Source: Ollibium composti
Lineage (GTDB): Bacteria > Pseudomonadota > Alphaproteobacteria > Rhizobiales > Rhizobiaceae
Direction: 5' to 3'
DNA: 64,000 nucleotides
Assembly: GCF_004801285.1 (NCBI RefSeq)
Contig: NZ_SSNY01000016.1
Location: forward strand, 1-64,000
The notes beneath the pieces are model-generated. The model had not been told where the DNA came from. It searched no databases and saw only the letters and a list, made by a program, of their open reading frames with translations. Both the position numbers and the translations under genes were made by a program. Positions 1 to 8,639 of the stretch are shown one piece after another (positions within the stretch are counted from its first letter, which is position 1; each line of letters begins with the position of its first letter).

Positions 1-45
1 GCTCCCCTGCGGTTGTGGCCGGAGGGTGTACGGGCGACTTCGCCA

Positions 46-79
46 AGCCTCGAACCGGATGGCCATCCGGTTCGAGGCT
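46..79. repeat. Perfect 34-bp palindrome
   Basis: Two 17-base arms starting AGCCTCGAACC meet with no spacer, so the whole stretch is self-complementary. It lies in gene-free DNA at the window edge. It could be one end of a palindromic intergenic element or part of a terminator for a gene outside the window. Confidence 0.75.
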
Positions 80-119
80 CAGTCGCTTTCCTCGCACAAA
101 TCCTGCCTGCGTGCAGATA

Positions 120-372
120 CAAGGGTGCCGCCCGAAGGGCGGTGGGAGGGGTCGTTGACCGTAGAGTGAGGGCTTTATAGCGATAAAGTCGGAGCGGTTG
201 AGGTGACCCCTCCCGTCAGGCCTGTGGCCTGCCACCCTTCCCTCAAGGGGGAGGGATCAGCCGGCGCTACCGCCCTTCGCTGTCGCTCCGGGTGTTCGAA
301 GCTCAAAAAGCCAAGCAATTGGCTTTTCATCCGATACGCGGACCGCTTCTCCCCCTCAAGGGGAAGTCGGCG
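120..372. repeat. Gene-free region with inverted repeats
   Basis: No convincing gene is present between the window start and position 372. The stretch holds inverted repeats: GGGAGGGGTC at 144-153 pairs with GACCCCTCCC at 205-214, and small hairpins of the CCCTCAAGGGGGAGGG kind lie near 239-256 and 350-366. The pattern resembles the short palindromic intergenic elements common in Mesorhizobium-like genomes. Short open frames crossing it have no recognisable product. Confidence 0.5.
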
Positions 373-1245
373 CTACTCCGCCGCCACCTTGTCCTGCGTT
401 CTGGTGTCGAAATCGGAAGCGTCGTGGCGCTCGCGAAGCTGGCTCGACGGATCACCGGAGGTGCGGTTGACCTTGCGGCCGCGCGTCACCGCAGGCCGGG
501 CGAAGATCTGGTCGGCCCAGCGATTGACGTTCTTGTACTCGTGGGTGGATAGGAACGTCGCCGAATCGCCGTACTGCCAGCCCTTCACCAGGCCGCCGTA
601 CCAGGGCCAGATCGCCATGTCGGCGATGGTGTATTCGCTGCCGGCGATGAATTCGTTGTCGGCGAGGCGCCGGTCGAGCACGTCGAGCTGGCGCTTGGTC
701 TCCATGGCGTAGCGGTCGATGGCGTATTTGATCTTCTCCGGCGCGTAGGCATAGAAATGGCCGAAGCCGCCGCCGAGGAAGGGGGCGGAGCCCATCTGCC
801 AGAACAGCCACGACAGCGTCTCGGCGCGGGCCGGCTGCGAAGTCGGCAGGAAGGCGCCGAATTTTTCGGCCAGATGCATGAGGATCGCGCCGGATTCGAA
901 GACGCGGATCGGCGTCGGCCCGCTGCGGTCGAGCAGCGCCGGGATCTTCGAGTTCGGGTTGACCTCGACGAAGCCGGAACCGAACTGGTCGCCGTCGCCG
1001 ATCTGGATCAGCCAGGCGTCGTATTCCGCTTGCCTGTGGCCGGCCGCCAGCAGCTCCTCGAACATGATGGTGACCTTCTGGCCGTTCGGCGTGCCCAGCG
1101 AATAGAGCTGGAAGGGATGCTTGCCGACGGGCAGCACCTTCTCGTGCGTGGGGCCGGCGACCGGGCGGTTGATGTTGGCGAAGGTGCCGCCGTTGCCCTT
1201 TTCCCAGGTCCAGACTTTCGGCGGCATATAGGGGGTGTCGGTCAT
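373..1245 (-). CDS. yghU: YghU-type glutathione-dependent disulfide-bond oxidoreductase
   Basis: A 290-residue cytosolic glutathione S-transferase of the YghU/YfcG class, which uses glutathione to reduce disulfides or organic peroxides. The N-terminal thioredoxin-fold half (about residues 45-130) contains NPNSKIPALLD and the glutathione-contacting ESGAI motif. The all-helical half follows and carries the typical NEFIAGSEYTIADMAIWPW segment. The start at 1245 was chosen because MTDTPYMPPKVW is preceded by a GGAG ribosome site; the frame stays open upstream but that sequence looks non-coding. Monocistronic, divergent from the next gene. Confidence 0.9.
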   Translation of the reverse strand: MTDTPYMPPKVWTWEKGNGGTFANINRPVAGPTHEKVLPVGKHPFQLYSLGTPNGQKVTIMFEELLAAGHRQAEYDAWLIQIGDGDQFGSGFVEVNPNSKIPALLDRSGPTPIRVFESGAILMHLAEKFGAFLPTSQPARAETLSWLFWQMGSAPFLGGGFGHFYAYAPEKIKYAIDRYAMETKRQLDVLDRRLADNEFIAGSEYTIADMAIWPWYGGLVKGWQYGDSATFLSTHEYKNVNRWADQIFARPAVTRGRKVNRTSGDPSSQLRERHDASDFDTRTQDKVAAE

Positions 1246-1467
1246 CGTGCGCTTTCTCCAGCGTGTGACGGAAGAAGTTCCACTGGGCAGATAGGTGGCG
1301 TCGGCGCTCTTCGCCACGTCGAGCGTTGCCAATCGACTGGTCCAGCGCGACCGCACCCGCGCGGTGTCGCCGGAGGCTCGGATCGCGAGAAAAAAACCTC
1401 GCACCCCCCCTGTCGCAGGCGGCCGGAGCGCTACCTTTCTATTGATCTCATACGAGAGGAGATTGCG

Positions 1468-1917
1468 ATGAAACACCAGATCCCCGACGAGATCATCTCG
1501 ACCGCCGAACTGATACCGATGATCGACAGGCCCGCGGCAAAGGATTTTGGCGCACGCCTGGACCTGTGGGCCGCCGCGCTTGAGCGCCATGCCGGCCCGC
1601 TGAGCGCGCTCTACCGGCTGGAATACCTGCAGCGCGCGGAGTTGCGGGCCTATCGCCGCGACAACACCCCGCTCGCCGTCGCCTTCGCCGACGAGTCCCT
1701 GCGCCGGGCCGGCCTTGCCGGCGACAGCCTCGGCGACATCATGGATTTCTTCGGCCTGAGCGAGGGCGCCGCGCACCGCCTGCTCTGTGACTGCCACTAC
1801 AACGGCGCGATGACGGGAGCGCGGCTAGCCGCAAGCCTGCGGCGGCGGGCGTGGTGGTCACGGCGCCGCGCCGCCTTCGTCAGTGGTTTCCGAGGGCTGC
1901 TCGCCCGCGCGGCCTGA
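1468..1917 (+). CDS. Conserved hypothetical protein (149 aa)
   Basis: Family not recognised. The soluble protein is predicted mostly helical, with a C-terminal motif DFFGLSEGAAHRLLCDCHYNG followed by a basic tail (RRRAWWSRRRAAF). The start is set by GAGAGGA at 1454-1460, seven bases before the ATG. A 222-base gap separates it from the divergent yghU-like gene and could hold both promoters. No signal peptide or membrane segment is visible. Confidence 0.65.
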   Translation: MKHQIPDEIISTAELIPMIDRPAAKDFGARLDLWAAALERHAGPLSALYRLEYLQRAELRAYRRDNTPLAVAFADESLRRAGLAGDSLGDIMDFFGLSEGAAHRLLCDCHYNGAMTGARLAASLRRRAWWSRRRAAFVSGFRGLLARAA

Positions 1918-1953
1918 GGGGAGCGAACCGGCCGGCGACTTGCGGAAGGCGGA

Positions 1954-3006
1954 TTACTCGGCGTCGGCCATGATCGAACCGCCGCCGCGCCAGGCGCGCC
2001 ATTGGGATTCCGTGCCGTTGAAGACGTTGAGGTCGATGCGGCCGCTCACCCCATGCGACAGGCCGGAGCCGGAATACTGCCAGAACAGCCAGTCGCGGCC
2101 GGGATAGACCTTGGAAGGATGCCGGGCCACCGAGCGCAGCCAGAACGGATGGTTCGGGAAGGCGCCCCTCAGGTTGTCGGCATAGAAGTCCGGCGAGGTG
2201 TAGATGACCGGGCGCTGGCCGTAGTGGGCCTCGAGCTTGTCCATGAAGACCTGCATCTTCTCTAGCACCGTGGCGCGCGAGGGCCTGCGCTTGCAGGAGG
2301 ACTGGTGGTTCCATTCCACGTCGATGACCGGCGGCAGCGCGCCGCGCACCCTCGGCACGTTGCGGATGAACCAGTCGGCCTGCTCGCCCGCCGTGCGGCA
2401 CCAGTAGAAGAAATGATAGGCGCCGCGCGCAAGGCCCGCCTCGCCGGCGCCCTTCCAGTTGCGGCGGAACATCGGGTCGATGTGGTCGCCGCCGTCGGTC
2501 GCCTTGATATAGGCGAAGTTCGCGCCCTGCTCGCGCAGCTTCGACCAATCGATGTCGCCCTGCCAGCGCGAGACGTCGACGCCGTGGACGGCCAGCTTCT
2601 TCGGCGAATGGCGGCCGAAGTTGATCGGCTTGGCGTCACGGAAGCGGCGCTCGCGGATGCGGTGGTCCACGGCCGGTTTCGCCCGGTCGGCGGCGCGCAC
2701 GGCCGGCTTGGGCGCGGGCATGACGGCGGCAAGGCTCACCGGCTGGGGAGTGTCGCCGACCAGCGCGTCGGGCTCCACGTCGGCGCCCATCTGAGGCATC
2801 GAGAAGGCAGCGTCAGCAACGGTCCGGCTTTCGACCGAGGCGACCTCGGCCTTCGGCTCGACCGCCCGCACGGGTGCGGCCGGACGCGAGATCGCGCTGG
2901 TGGTCTCCATCGACGGACCCGGCACGATATCCTCGATGCCGCGGCTGGACGTGCAACCGGCGGCAAGGCAAGCGAAAAGGACGGCAGCGAAGCCCGGCAG
3001 ACGCAT
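1954..3006 (-). CDS. GH25-family lysozyme lipoprotein
   Basis: A 350-residue predicted outer-envelope lipoprotein with an N-terminal signal ending in the lipobox LAAG-C, a proline/alanine-rich linker, and a C-terminal glycoside hydrolase 25 domain from about residue 135. The domain starts with HGVDVSRWQGDIDW and has the PVIDVEW strand that carries catalytic acidic residues in this family, then WLFWQYSGSG. GH25 enzymes cleave the N-acetylmuramic acid-N-acetylglucosamine bond of peptidoglycan. The ATG at 3006 gives a standard signal peptide; an ATG 13 codons upstream would place extra residues before it. Confidence 0.88.
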   Translation of the reverse strand: MRLPGFAAVLFACLAAGCTSSRGIEDIVPGPSMETTSAISRPAAPVRAVEPKAEVASVESRTVADAAFSMPQMGADVEPDALVGDTPQPVSLAAVMPAPKPAVRAADRAKPAVDHRIRERRFRDAKPINFGRHSPKKLAVHGVDVSRWQGDIDWSKLREQGANFAYIKATDGGDHIDPMFRRNWKGAGEAGLARGAYHFFYWCRTAGEQADWFIRNVPRVRGALPPVIDVEWNHQSSCKRRPSRATVLEKMQVFMDKLEAHYGQRPVIYTSPDFYADNLRGAFPNHPFWLRSVARHPSKVYPGRDWLFWQYSGSGLSHGVSGRIDLNVFNGTESQWRAWRGGGSIMADAE

Positions 3007-3287
3007 ATCGAACCTGTACGCACAACAAAACAGATCGAACGACACCCATTCGCGGGCGGCGCCAAGGCAATTGCTAACGAGAAATTACCAACAAACCATA
3101 AATGCCTGAAAAATTGTCCGCGATGCCGGCCAGCCACAACCGGGAGGCGCGAGGCGGCACGCGGCCGTCACGCCGGCAAGGCGTGCCGCATCGCAGGTCT
3201 GAGGGGTATAGGAAAGCCGGCAAACGCCGGCAGCCGCATGGAAGCGGCGGTTCGTCCCGGCCGATCACAAGGCCGGGAGCCTGCGCG

Positions 3288-3482
3288 CTAGAGGCACAGA
3301 CGTTGCATCAGGCAGGTCTTGATGACATGCGCCGGCGGGATGATCTCGCGCTCGGCGGCACGGTCGCGCGCCTGTTCCAGCAGGAGCCGGACGTCGTCCG
3401 CCTGCCAGCCATCGCGCGCCATTACAAGCTGGATCGTCGGATCGTCCAGCAACTCGTCCAGGGTTCTTGCGCCCTCGGTCAT
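3288..3482 (-). CDS. Small conserved hypothetical protein (64 aa)
   Basis: A short soluble protein beginning MTEGARTLDELLDDPTIQLVM and containing ARDGWQADDVRLLLEQA. The leucine/aspartate pattern suggests two or three amphipathic helices. No known domain recognised; similar small proteins of unknown role are frequent in rhizobia. An upstream in-frame ATG at 3530 is possible, but that extension looks unlike the rest. Confidence 0.55.
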   Translation of the reverse strand: MTEGARTLDELLDDPTIQLVMARDGWQADDVRLLLEQARDRAAEREIIPPAHVIKTCLMQRLCL

Positions 3483-3653
3483 GAATAGACTCCTCGTCGG
3501 CCCGCCTCGACCCTTAGATAGGAAGACCATCGTGACACGCCAATGATCGTTTGGCGGCTATCTTGCGGCAAAGACAAGAAAAATGTGCTGCACCGCAGCA
3601 CTGCGAACCCTCGTGGCCGCGCTTTTTTGCAGCCGCGAAGGGACGCAAAACGC

Positions 3654-4142
3654 TCAGGACAGGCTTTTCGCAAGCGTCTCCAGTTGCTCGGCGCAGATGC
3701 CCCAGCCCTCGTAGAAACCCATCTTCTCGTGCTGCTCGCGATCCTCGACCGTCCAGTGCCGAACGGTCGCGACATAGCGCGTGCGCCCCTCGCCCGCATC
3801 CTCGAGGGTGACGATGCCGACCATGAACGGCTTGCCGGACGGCTGCCAGGCCGACGTGAACGCATCGGTGAAAACGAGTTTCTCGTTCGACACGACGTCC
3901 AGATAGACACCGGGATTGGGGTACTCGTTGCCATTTGGGTCGGCCATGACGATCAGCGAAGAGCCGCCGGGGCGCACGTCCATCTCGGCACGCGGCACGC
4001 TCCAGGGTTTCGGCACGAACCATTGGGTAACGAGTTCAGGCTCCGTCCAGCAGCGCCAGATATTGGCGCGCGGCGCATCGATGATGCGAGCGAGCACCAG
4101 TTCACGGTCGGAGGAAGGGGCGATATCGATCGTGGCGGTCAT
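3654..4142 (-). CDS. SRPBCC/AHSA1-domain protein
   Basis: A 162-residue START-fold (SRPBCC, AHSA1/YndB-type) protein: IIDAPRANIWRCWTEPELVTQWF, then DVRPGGSSLIVM, then the C-terminal helix EKMGFYEGWGICAEQLE. Members bind small hydrophobic ligands or act as co-chaperone-like domains; the ligand cannot be inferred. The ATG at 4142 precedes the conserved domain. A second protein of this fold sits at 41577-42068 downstream of an ArsR gene; this copy has no adjacent regulator. Confidence 0.85.
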   Translation of the reverse strand: MTATIDIAPSSDRELVLARIIDAPRANIWRCWTEPELVTQWFVPKPWSVPRAEMDVRPGGSSLIVMADPNGNEYPNPGVYLDVVSNEKLVFTDAFTSAWQPSGKPFMVGIVTLEDAGEGRTRYVATVRHWTVEDREQHEKMGFYEGWGICAEQLETLAKSLS

Positions 4143-4290
4143 CACAAGTCCTCGTGTTCGGTTTGGGCGTCTTAACCGCCTCAAGGACGGCCGCTCCTGG
4201 ACGAAACCGACAGCAGCCCGTGAAATTCTTCGCGCCGAGGAAATTTCGCCGGGATGCCAGCGTCTTGGGGCAAGCTGCTCCGAAACCGAT

Positions 4291-4539
4291 TCAATGCCGC
4301 CGGGCGTGGACCAGATAGGCGTCTATCGCCTCCTCGCCCAGCCATTTCATCGCCTCCAGCCGGTGCTGTCCTTCGACGAGAACAAAGCGCTTGCCGTCCT
4401 CGCGGACCTGGATCGGCGTCTTCAGGCCGTTTTCCACTATGTCTTCGGCGAGAGCGCGCACCGTTTCCGGATGCAGCAGCTTGCGGCGCGCCGTCGGCAC
4501 GTAGATGTCGGCTATTCTGACCTTCTGGATCCGCAGCAT
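4291..4539 (-). CDS. Stand-alone ParB/sulfiredoxin-like domain protein
   Basis: The 82-residue protein consists almost entirely of a ParB N-terminal-like domain: VRIADIYVPTARRKLLHPETVRALAEDI, ENGLKTPIQVRE, and the signature VEGQHRLEAMKWLGE. In ParB this fold binds CTP, in sulfiredoxin ATP. No helix-turn-helix or dimerisation domain follows, so it is unlikely to be a chromosome partition protein. It is divergent from the catabolic operon that begins at 4682, and the 142-base gap may be shared by both promoters. Confidence 0.8.
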   Translation of the reverse strand: MLRIQKVRIADIYVPTARRKLLHPETVRALAEDIVENGLKTPIQVREDGKRFVLVEGQHRLEAMKWLGEEAIDAYLVHARRH

Positions 4540-4681
4540 CGTGCCTCCCTCGCAGCGTGGCCGTTACATATAGCGGCTTGCCATGGTTCGGCCAACCGAA
4601 GCCCGCGCGCTGGCCCGATGGGTTCGCTTGACGCCCGGCCCGCGCTTGGCCGAAATGACGGCGCATCGTTTCAGGATCACC

Positions 4682-6322
4682 ATGACCGGCCTGCCGACAG
4701 AATTTCCGGATTTCGGGTTGACGCACGAGCAGCGCAGGCTCGCCGTACGCAGCCACTATTACGAGCGACCGGGCATGGACGGGACGCGCGGCGAGATCTG
4801 GTGCTACAGCGACCGCTTCTCCTACCGCCCCGGCGAGACGGTGCGGTTGCAGGTGAGTTCGACCGCGTCGCGATTCACGCTCGATATCGTGCGCGACAGC
4901 GGCAACGAATCGACCGTCTTGACGCAATCGGACATCGCGGCGCGCTGGCAGGACACGCCGGACGATTGCTCCGTCGAAGGCTGCGGCTGGGAGACGAGTT
5001 TCGAGTTTCACATCGGCGGAGACTGGCCGTCCGGCGGCTATCGGCTGACGCTGACGGCACAAGGCCGCGACGGTGAGCCGATCCGCTGCCACCATATCCT
5101 GATCGTGCTGCCGAAGCCGGGCCGCAAGCAGGGCCGTATCCTGCAAGTCGCGGCAACCGGCACATGGCTCGCCTACAACACCTGGGGCGGCTCGAACCAT
5201 TACGAGGGCATCACCGGGCCGGAGCGCAATCAATATTCGCCGGTCGTGTCGACGCAGCGCCCATGGTGCCGCGGCTTTGTCGTAAAGCCAACCGACGCGC
5301 CGCGCGTGCCGCTGGAGGTGGCGATGCCGCCAGGCACCGTGCCGCGCTATCCGCATATGGAATGGGCCTACGCCACCGGCCATTCCAAGAAATACGCTTC
5401 GGCGGGCTGGGCCAGCTACGACAGCCATTTCTTCCGCTTCGCCGAACGCGCCGGCTATAAGGTCGATCTCGTCAGCCAGCACGACCTTCACTTCACCCCG
5501 GAAATCCTGCTCGACTACGACTGCGCCGTCTTCGTCGGCCATGACGAATACTGGACCTGGGAGATGCGCGACGCGGTCGACGCCTTTGTAGAGCAGGGCG
5601 GGCATGCGGCGCGCTTTGCCGGCAACTTCATGTGGCAGACGCGGCTGGAGGACGAGGGGCGAAAACAGGTCTGCTATAAATATCGTGCGCGCGCCGAAGA
5701 CCCCGCCTATCGCGGCGGCGACGTGACGCGCGCCACGAACTCCTGGGAAGCGCCGGAAATCGGCCGTGCCGGCTGCAAGACGTTCGGCCTCAATGCCTCG
5801 AACGGCATCTACGCCGGCTGGGGCGGCTGCGCGCCGCGCGGCACGCGCGGCTTCCCCGTCTACCGGCCGCAGCACTGGGCCTTCGCCGGCACCGGGCTCT
5901 ACTACGGCGACATACTGGGCGCCGAAAGCCACGTCTTCGGCTACGAGGTGGACGGGCTGGACTATGAAATCCGCCACGGCCTGCCCTACCCCAGCGCCAC
6001 CAGCGGCGCGCCGGACGGGCTGGAGATATTGGCGCTCGGCATGGCCTGCCAAGTCGAGGAAAGTCCCGACGTGCCGCTGGAAGACCAGTTCTTCGGCGAC
6101 GAGGACGGCCGCTTCGTCGCCGAGACGCTGCACGGCGAAGCGAGCGACGAAAACCTTGAGAAAGTGCGCTACTCCAACGGCATGATCGTCAATTTCAAGC
6201 GCGGCAAGGGCGAGGTCTTCCACGCCGGCACCTGCGAATGGGTGGCGGGGTTGTTGCGGCGTGACGCCATGGTGGAACAGGTGACGAAGAACGTGCTCGA
6301 CCGTTATCTCGGCCGTTCGTGA
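4682..6322 (+). CDS. N,N-dimethylformamidase large-subunit-like protein
   Basis: A 546-residue protein matching the large (beta) subunit family of N,N-dimethylformamidase: an N-terminal beta-rich portion (YSDRFSYRPGETVRLQVSS), then a Rossmann-like region with TGTWLAYNTWGGSNHY, GHDEYWTWEMRDAV and FAGNFMWQTRLE, and a C-terminal AGTGLYYGDILG-type segment. The characterised enzyme is an iron-dependent amidohydrolase with a separate small subunit. This homologue is shorter than the roughly 760-residue classical subunit and no small-subunit gene is adjacent, so its substrate is probably a different amide. The start at 4682 has CAGGA six bases upstream. It leads a five-gene operon; the next start is 11 bases downstream. 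Confidence 0.8.
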   Translation: MTGLPTEFPDFGLTHEQRRLAVRSHYYERPGMDGTRGEIWCYSDRFSYRPGETVRLQVSSTASRFTLDIVRDSGNESTVLTQSDIAARWQDTPDDCSVEGCGWETSFEFHIGGDWPSGGYRLTLTAQGRDGEPIRCHHILIVLPKPGRKQGRILQVAATGTWLAYNTWGGSNHYEGITGPERNQYSPVVSTQRPWCRGFVVKPTDAPRVPLEVAMPPGTVPRYPHMEWAYATGHSKKYASAGWASYDSHFFRFAERAGYKVDLVSQHDLHFTPEILLDYDCAVFVGHDEYWTWEMRDAVDAFVEQGGHAARFAGNFMWQTRLEDEGRKQVCYKYRARAEDPAYRGGDVTRATNSWEAPEIGRAGCKTFGLNASNGIYAGWGGCAPRGTRGFPVYRPQHWAFAGTGLYYGDILGAESHVFGYEVDGLDYEIRHGLPYPSATSGAPDGLEILALGMACQVEESPDVPLEDQFFGDEDGRFVAETLHGEASDENLEKVRYSNGMIVNFKRGKGEVFHAGTCEWVAGLLRRDAMVEQVTKNVLDRYLGRS

Positions 6323-6333
6323 ACGAGGATCGA

Positions 6334-7680
6334 ATGAACGTCCAGACCAAGCCCAACCTTTTCCATTTCACCCGCGCGCCGCGCCCGCTGATCGACCGGG
6401 CCGACGGCATCTACATGTGGGACGCTACCGGCAAGCGTTACATCGACGGCTCGTCGGGCGCGGTGAACGTCAATATCGGCCACGGCAACCGCACCGTCAT
6501 CGACGCCATGAAGCGGCAAATGGATCGCGTCTCCTTCGCCTATACCATCCATTTCGAGAACCAGCCGGCGCTCGATCTGGCGCGCGACCTCGCCGCGCGC
6601 CTGCCCGGCCTCGACCGCATCTATTTCGTCTCCGGCGGCTCTGAGGCGGTGGAAGCCTGCCTGAAGTTGGCGCGGCAATGGGCGATCGCCACCGGCCAGC
6701 CCAACCGCTGGAAGATCATCGGGCGGATGCCGTCCTATCACGGCATCACCATCGGCTCGCTCGGCGTCACCGGCGACGCGGTTCTGACCCCCGCTTTCGA
6801 GCAAATGGGCCACGCCATGCCGCTGATCCCCGCGCCCGTCGTCCACCGCGACCGCGACAACCTATCGCTGGAACAGCGCGGCACACGCTACGCCGACATG
6901 CTGGAGGAAAAAATCCTCGCCGAAGGGCCGGAAAGCGTGCTGGCTTTCATCATGGAGCCGATCGGGGGTGCCGCGACCGCCGCTCTCGTGCCGCCGGACA
7001 GCTACTTCTCCCGCATTCGGGAAATCTGCGACAAGTACGGCATCCTGCTCATCCACGACGAGGTGATGACCGGAATCGGCCGCACCGGCGCCTTCCTCGG
7101 CGGCGACCATTGGGGTTGCAAACCGGATATCGTCTCGCTGTCGAAGGGCCTTTCCTCGGGCTACGCCCCACTCGGCGCGCTGGCGGCATCCGAACGCATC
7201 GTCGGCCCGGTGCTCGCCATGGGCGGTTTCCTGCACGGCCACACCTATGGCGCCAATCCTGTTGCCTGCGCGGCCGGCGGCGCTGTGCTGGCCGAAACCG
7301 ACCGGCTTGGCCTGATCGACAACGCCGCGGCCATGGGCGAAGTCCTGAAAGCCGAACTGGAAGGCCTGTCGGCCCGCTTCCCCTTCGTCGCCGACATACG
7401 CGGCAAGGGCCTGCTCACCGGCGCTGAACTGTATGCCGATCCGGTCGCCAAGGTGCCGTTGCCGCGCGAGTTGAACGCCAATGTGCGCCTGATCGACCTC
7501 GCCTTCGAGCGCGGGCTGATCGTCTATTCGCGCCGCGTGAAGGGCGGGCCGGAAAGCGACAACTTCATGGTCGCCCCGCCGCTGATCGTGACACGCGAGC
7601 AGATCGGCGAGATCATGGGCCTGCTCGGCGACACGCTTGAGGCGCTGGCGGCCGAACTCGACCTTCCGGTCAATCACTGA
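6334..7680 (+). CDS. Class III PLP-dependent aminotransferase
   Basis: A 448-residue fold-type I aminotransferase of class III (omega-amino acid/beta-amino acid type). It shows the cofactor motif FVSGGSEAVEACLKLAR, the IHDEVMTGIGRTG strand whose aspartate holds the pyridine nitrogen, and Schiff-base lysine about 271 in SLSKGLSSGYAPLGAL. The ATG at 6334 has GAGGA just upstream; a GTG at 6319 overlapping the previous stop is the alternative. Beside a beta-keto-acid cleavage enzyme, the likely job is turning a beta-amino acid into a beta-keto acid; N6-acetyl-beta-lysine is my leading candidate substrate. Confidence 0.9.
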   Translation: MNVQTKPNLFHFTRAPRPLIDRADGIYMWDATGKRYIDGSSGAVNVNIGHGNRTVIDAMKRQMDRVSFAYTIHFENQPALDLARDLAARLPGLDRIYFVSGGSEAVEACLKLARQWAIATGQPNRWKIIGRMPSYHGITIGSLGVTGDAVLTPAFEQMGHAMPLIPAPVVHRDRDNLSLEQRGTRYADMLEEKILAEGPESVLAFIMEPIGGAATAALVPPDSYFSRIREICDKYGILLIHDEVMTGIGRTGAFLGGDHWGCKPDIVSLSKGLSSGYAPLGALAASERIVGPVLAMGGFLHGHTYGANPVACAAGGAVLAETDRLGLIDNAAAMGEVLKAELEGLSARFPFVADIRGKGLLTGAELYADPVAKVPLPRELNANVRLIDLAFERGLIVYSRRVKGGPESDNFMVAPPLIVTREQIGEIMGLLGDTLEALAAELDLPVNH

Positions 7681-7703
7681 CCAAGGCAACCGCTGAGGGA
7701 CAA

Positions 7704-8639
7704 ATGGCGTCAGCACCGCGCAAAGTCATCATCACCTGCGCCGTCACAGGTTCAGTGCACACGCCGACCATGTCGCCGCACCTGCCGGTGACTCCGGACC
7801 AGATCGCATCGGACGCCATAGCGGCCGCCGAGGCCGGCGCCTCGATCCTGCACCTGCACGCCCGCGACCCGGAAAACGGCCGGCCGACCGCCGACCCCGC
7901 CGTGTTCATGCAGTTTTTGCCGCGCATCAAGCAGGCGACCGACGCGGTGGTGAACATAACCACCGGCGGCTCCTCGCTGATGACGCTGGAGGAGCGGCTG
8001 GCCGCACCCTTGCAGGCACAGCCGGAAATGTGCTCGCTCAACATGGGCTCGATGAATTTCGGCCTGTTTCCCATGCTCGACCGGCCGCGCGAGTGGCAGC
8101 ACGAGTGGGAACCGAAGCTGCTTGAGGCCACGCGCCACACCATCTTCAAGAACACTTTTGCCGACATGGAGACGATCCTGGACAAACTCGGCAAAGGCTG
8201 CGGCACGCGCTTCGAGTTCGAGTGCTACGACGTCGGCCACCTCTATTCGCTGGCGCATTTCCGCGACCGCAAGCTGGTCGAGGGGCCGCTGTTCATCCAG
8301 TTCGTGCTGGGCATCCTCGGCGGCATCGGCGCCGATCCGGAAAACCTCATGCACATGAAGCGCATCGCCGACAAACTGTTCGGCGCCGACTACCGCTTCT
8401 CGGTGCTGGCCGCCGGTAGGGCGCAGATGCCGCTGATTTCGATGGCCGCAGCCATGGGCGGCAACGTGCGCGTCGGGCTGGAGGATTCGCTCTACAACGG
8501 CCGGGGACTGGCGAAGTCCAATGCCGACCAGGTCAAACGCATCCGCGGCATAATCGAAGGCCTGTCGCTGGAGGTCGCGACGCCGACCGAAGCGCGGGAG
8601 ATGCTGGCGCTGAAGGGCGGCGACCGGGTGGCGTTTTGA
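7704..8639 (+). CDS. BKACE-family beta-keto acid cleavage enzyme
   Basis: A 311-residue TIM-barrel protein of the BKACE family (formerly DUF849), whose founding member is 3-keto-5-aminohexanoate cleavage enzyme. These zinc enzymes condense a beta-keto acid with acetyl-CoA, giving acetoacetate and a shortened acyl-CoA. Visible motifs are KVIITCAVTGSVHTP, the zinc-binding HLHARDPENGRP (His50, His52), FECYDVGHLYSLAHF and GNVRVGLEDSLY near the C terminus. It lies 23 bases after the aminotransferase and overlaps the next gene by four bases. Substrate class varies widely in this family and cannot be read from the sequence alone. Confidence 0.92.
   Translation: MASAPRKVIITCAVTGSVHTPTMSPHLPVTPDQIASDAIAAAEAGASILHLHARDPENGRPTADPAVFMQFLPRIKQATDAVVNITTGGSSLMTLEERLAAPLQAQPEMCSLNMGSMNFGLFPMLDRPREWQHEWEPKLLEATRHTIFKNTFADMETILDKLGKGCGTRFEFECYDVGHLYSLAHFRDRKLVEGPLFIQFVLGILGGIGADPENLMHMKRIADKLFGADYRFSVLAAGRAQMPLISMAAAMGGNVRVGLEDSLYNGRGLAKSNADQVKRIRGIIEGLSLEVATPTEAREMLALKGGDRVAF

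Noticed and set aside
1246..1797. N-terminal extension of the YghU-like protein
   Set aside because: The frame stays open but overlaps another gene's coding region and shows no similarity; a good ribosome site precedes the internal ATG at 1245.
4181..6223. 680-codon open frame on the minus strand
   Set aside because: It lies antisense to the dimethylformamidase-like gene, has no recognisable domain, and is a by-product of high GC content.
4682..6322. True N,N-dimethylformamidase
   Set aside because: Shorter than the known subunit, no small-subunit gene, and neighbours point to amino-compound rather than dimethylamine metabolism.
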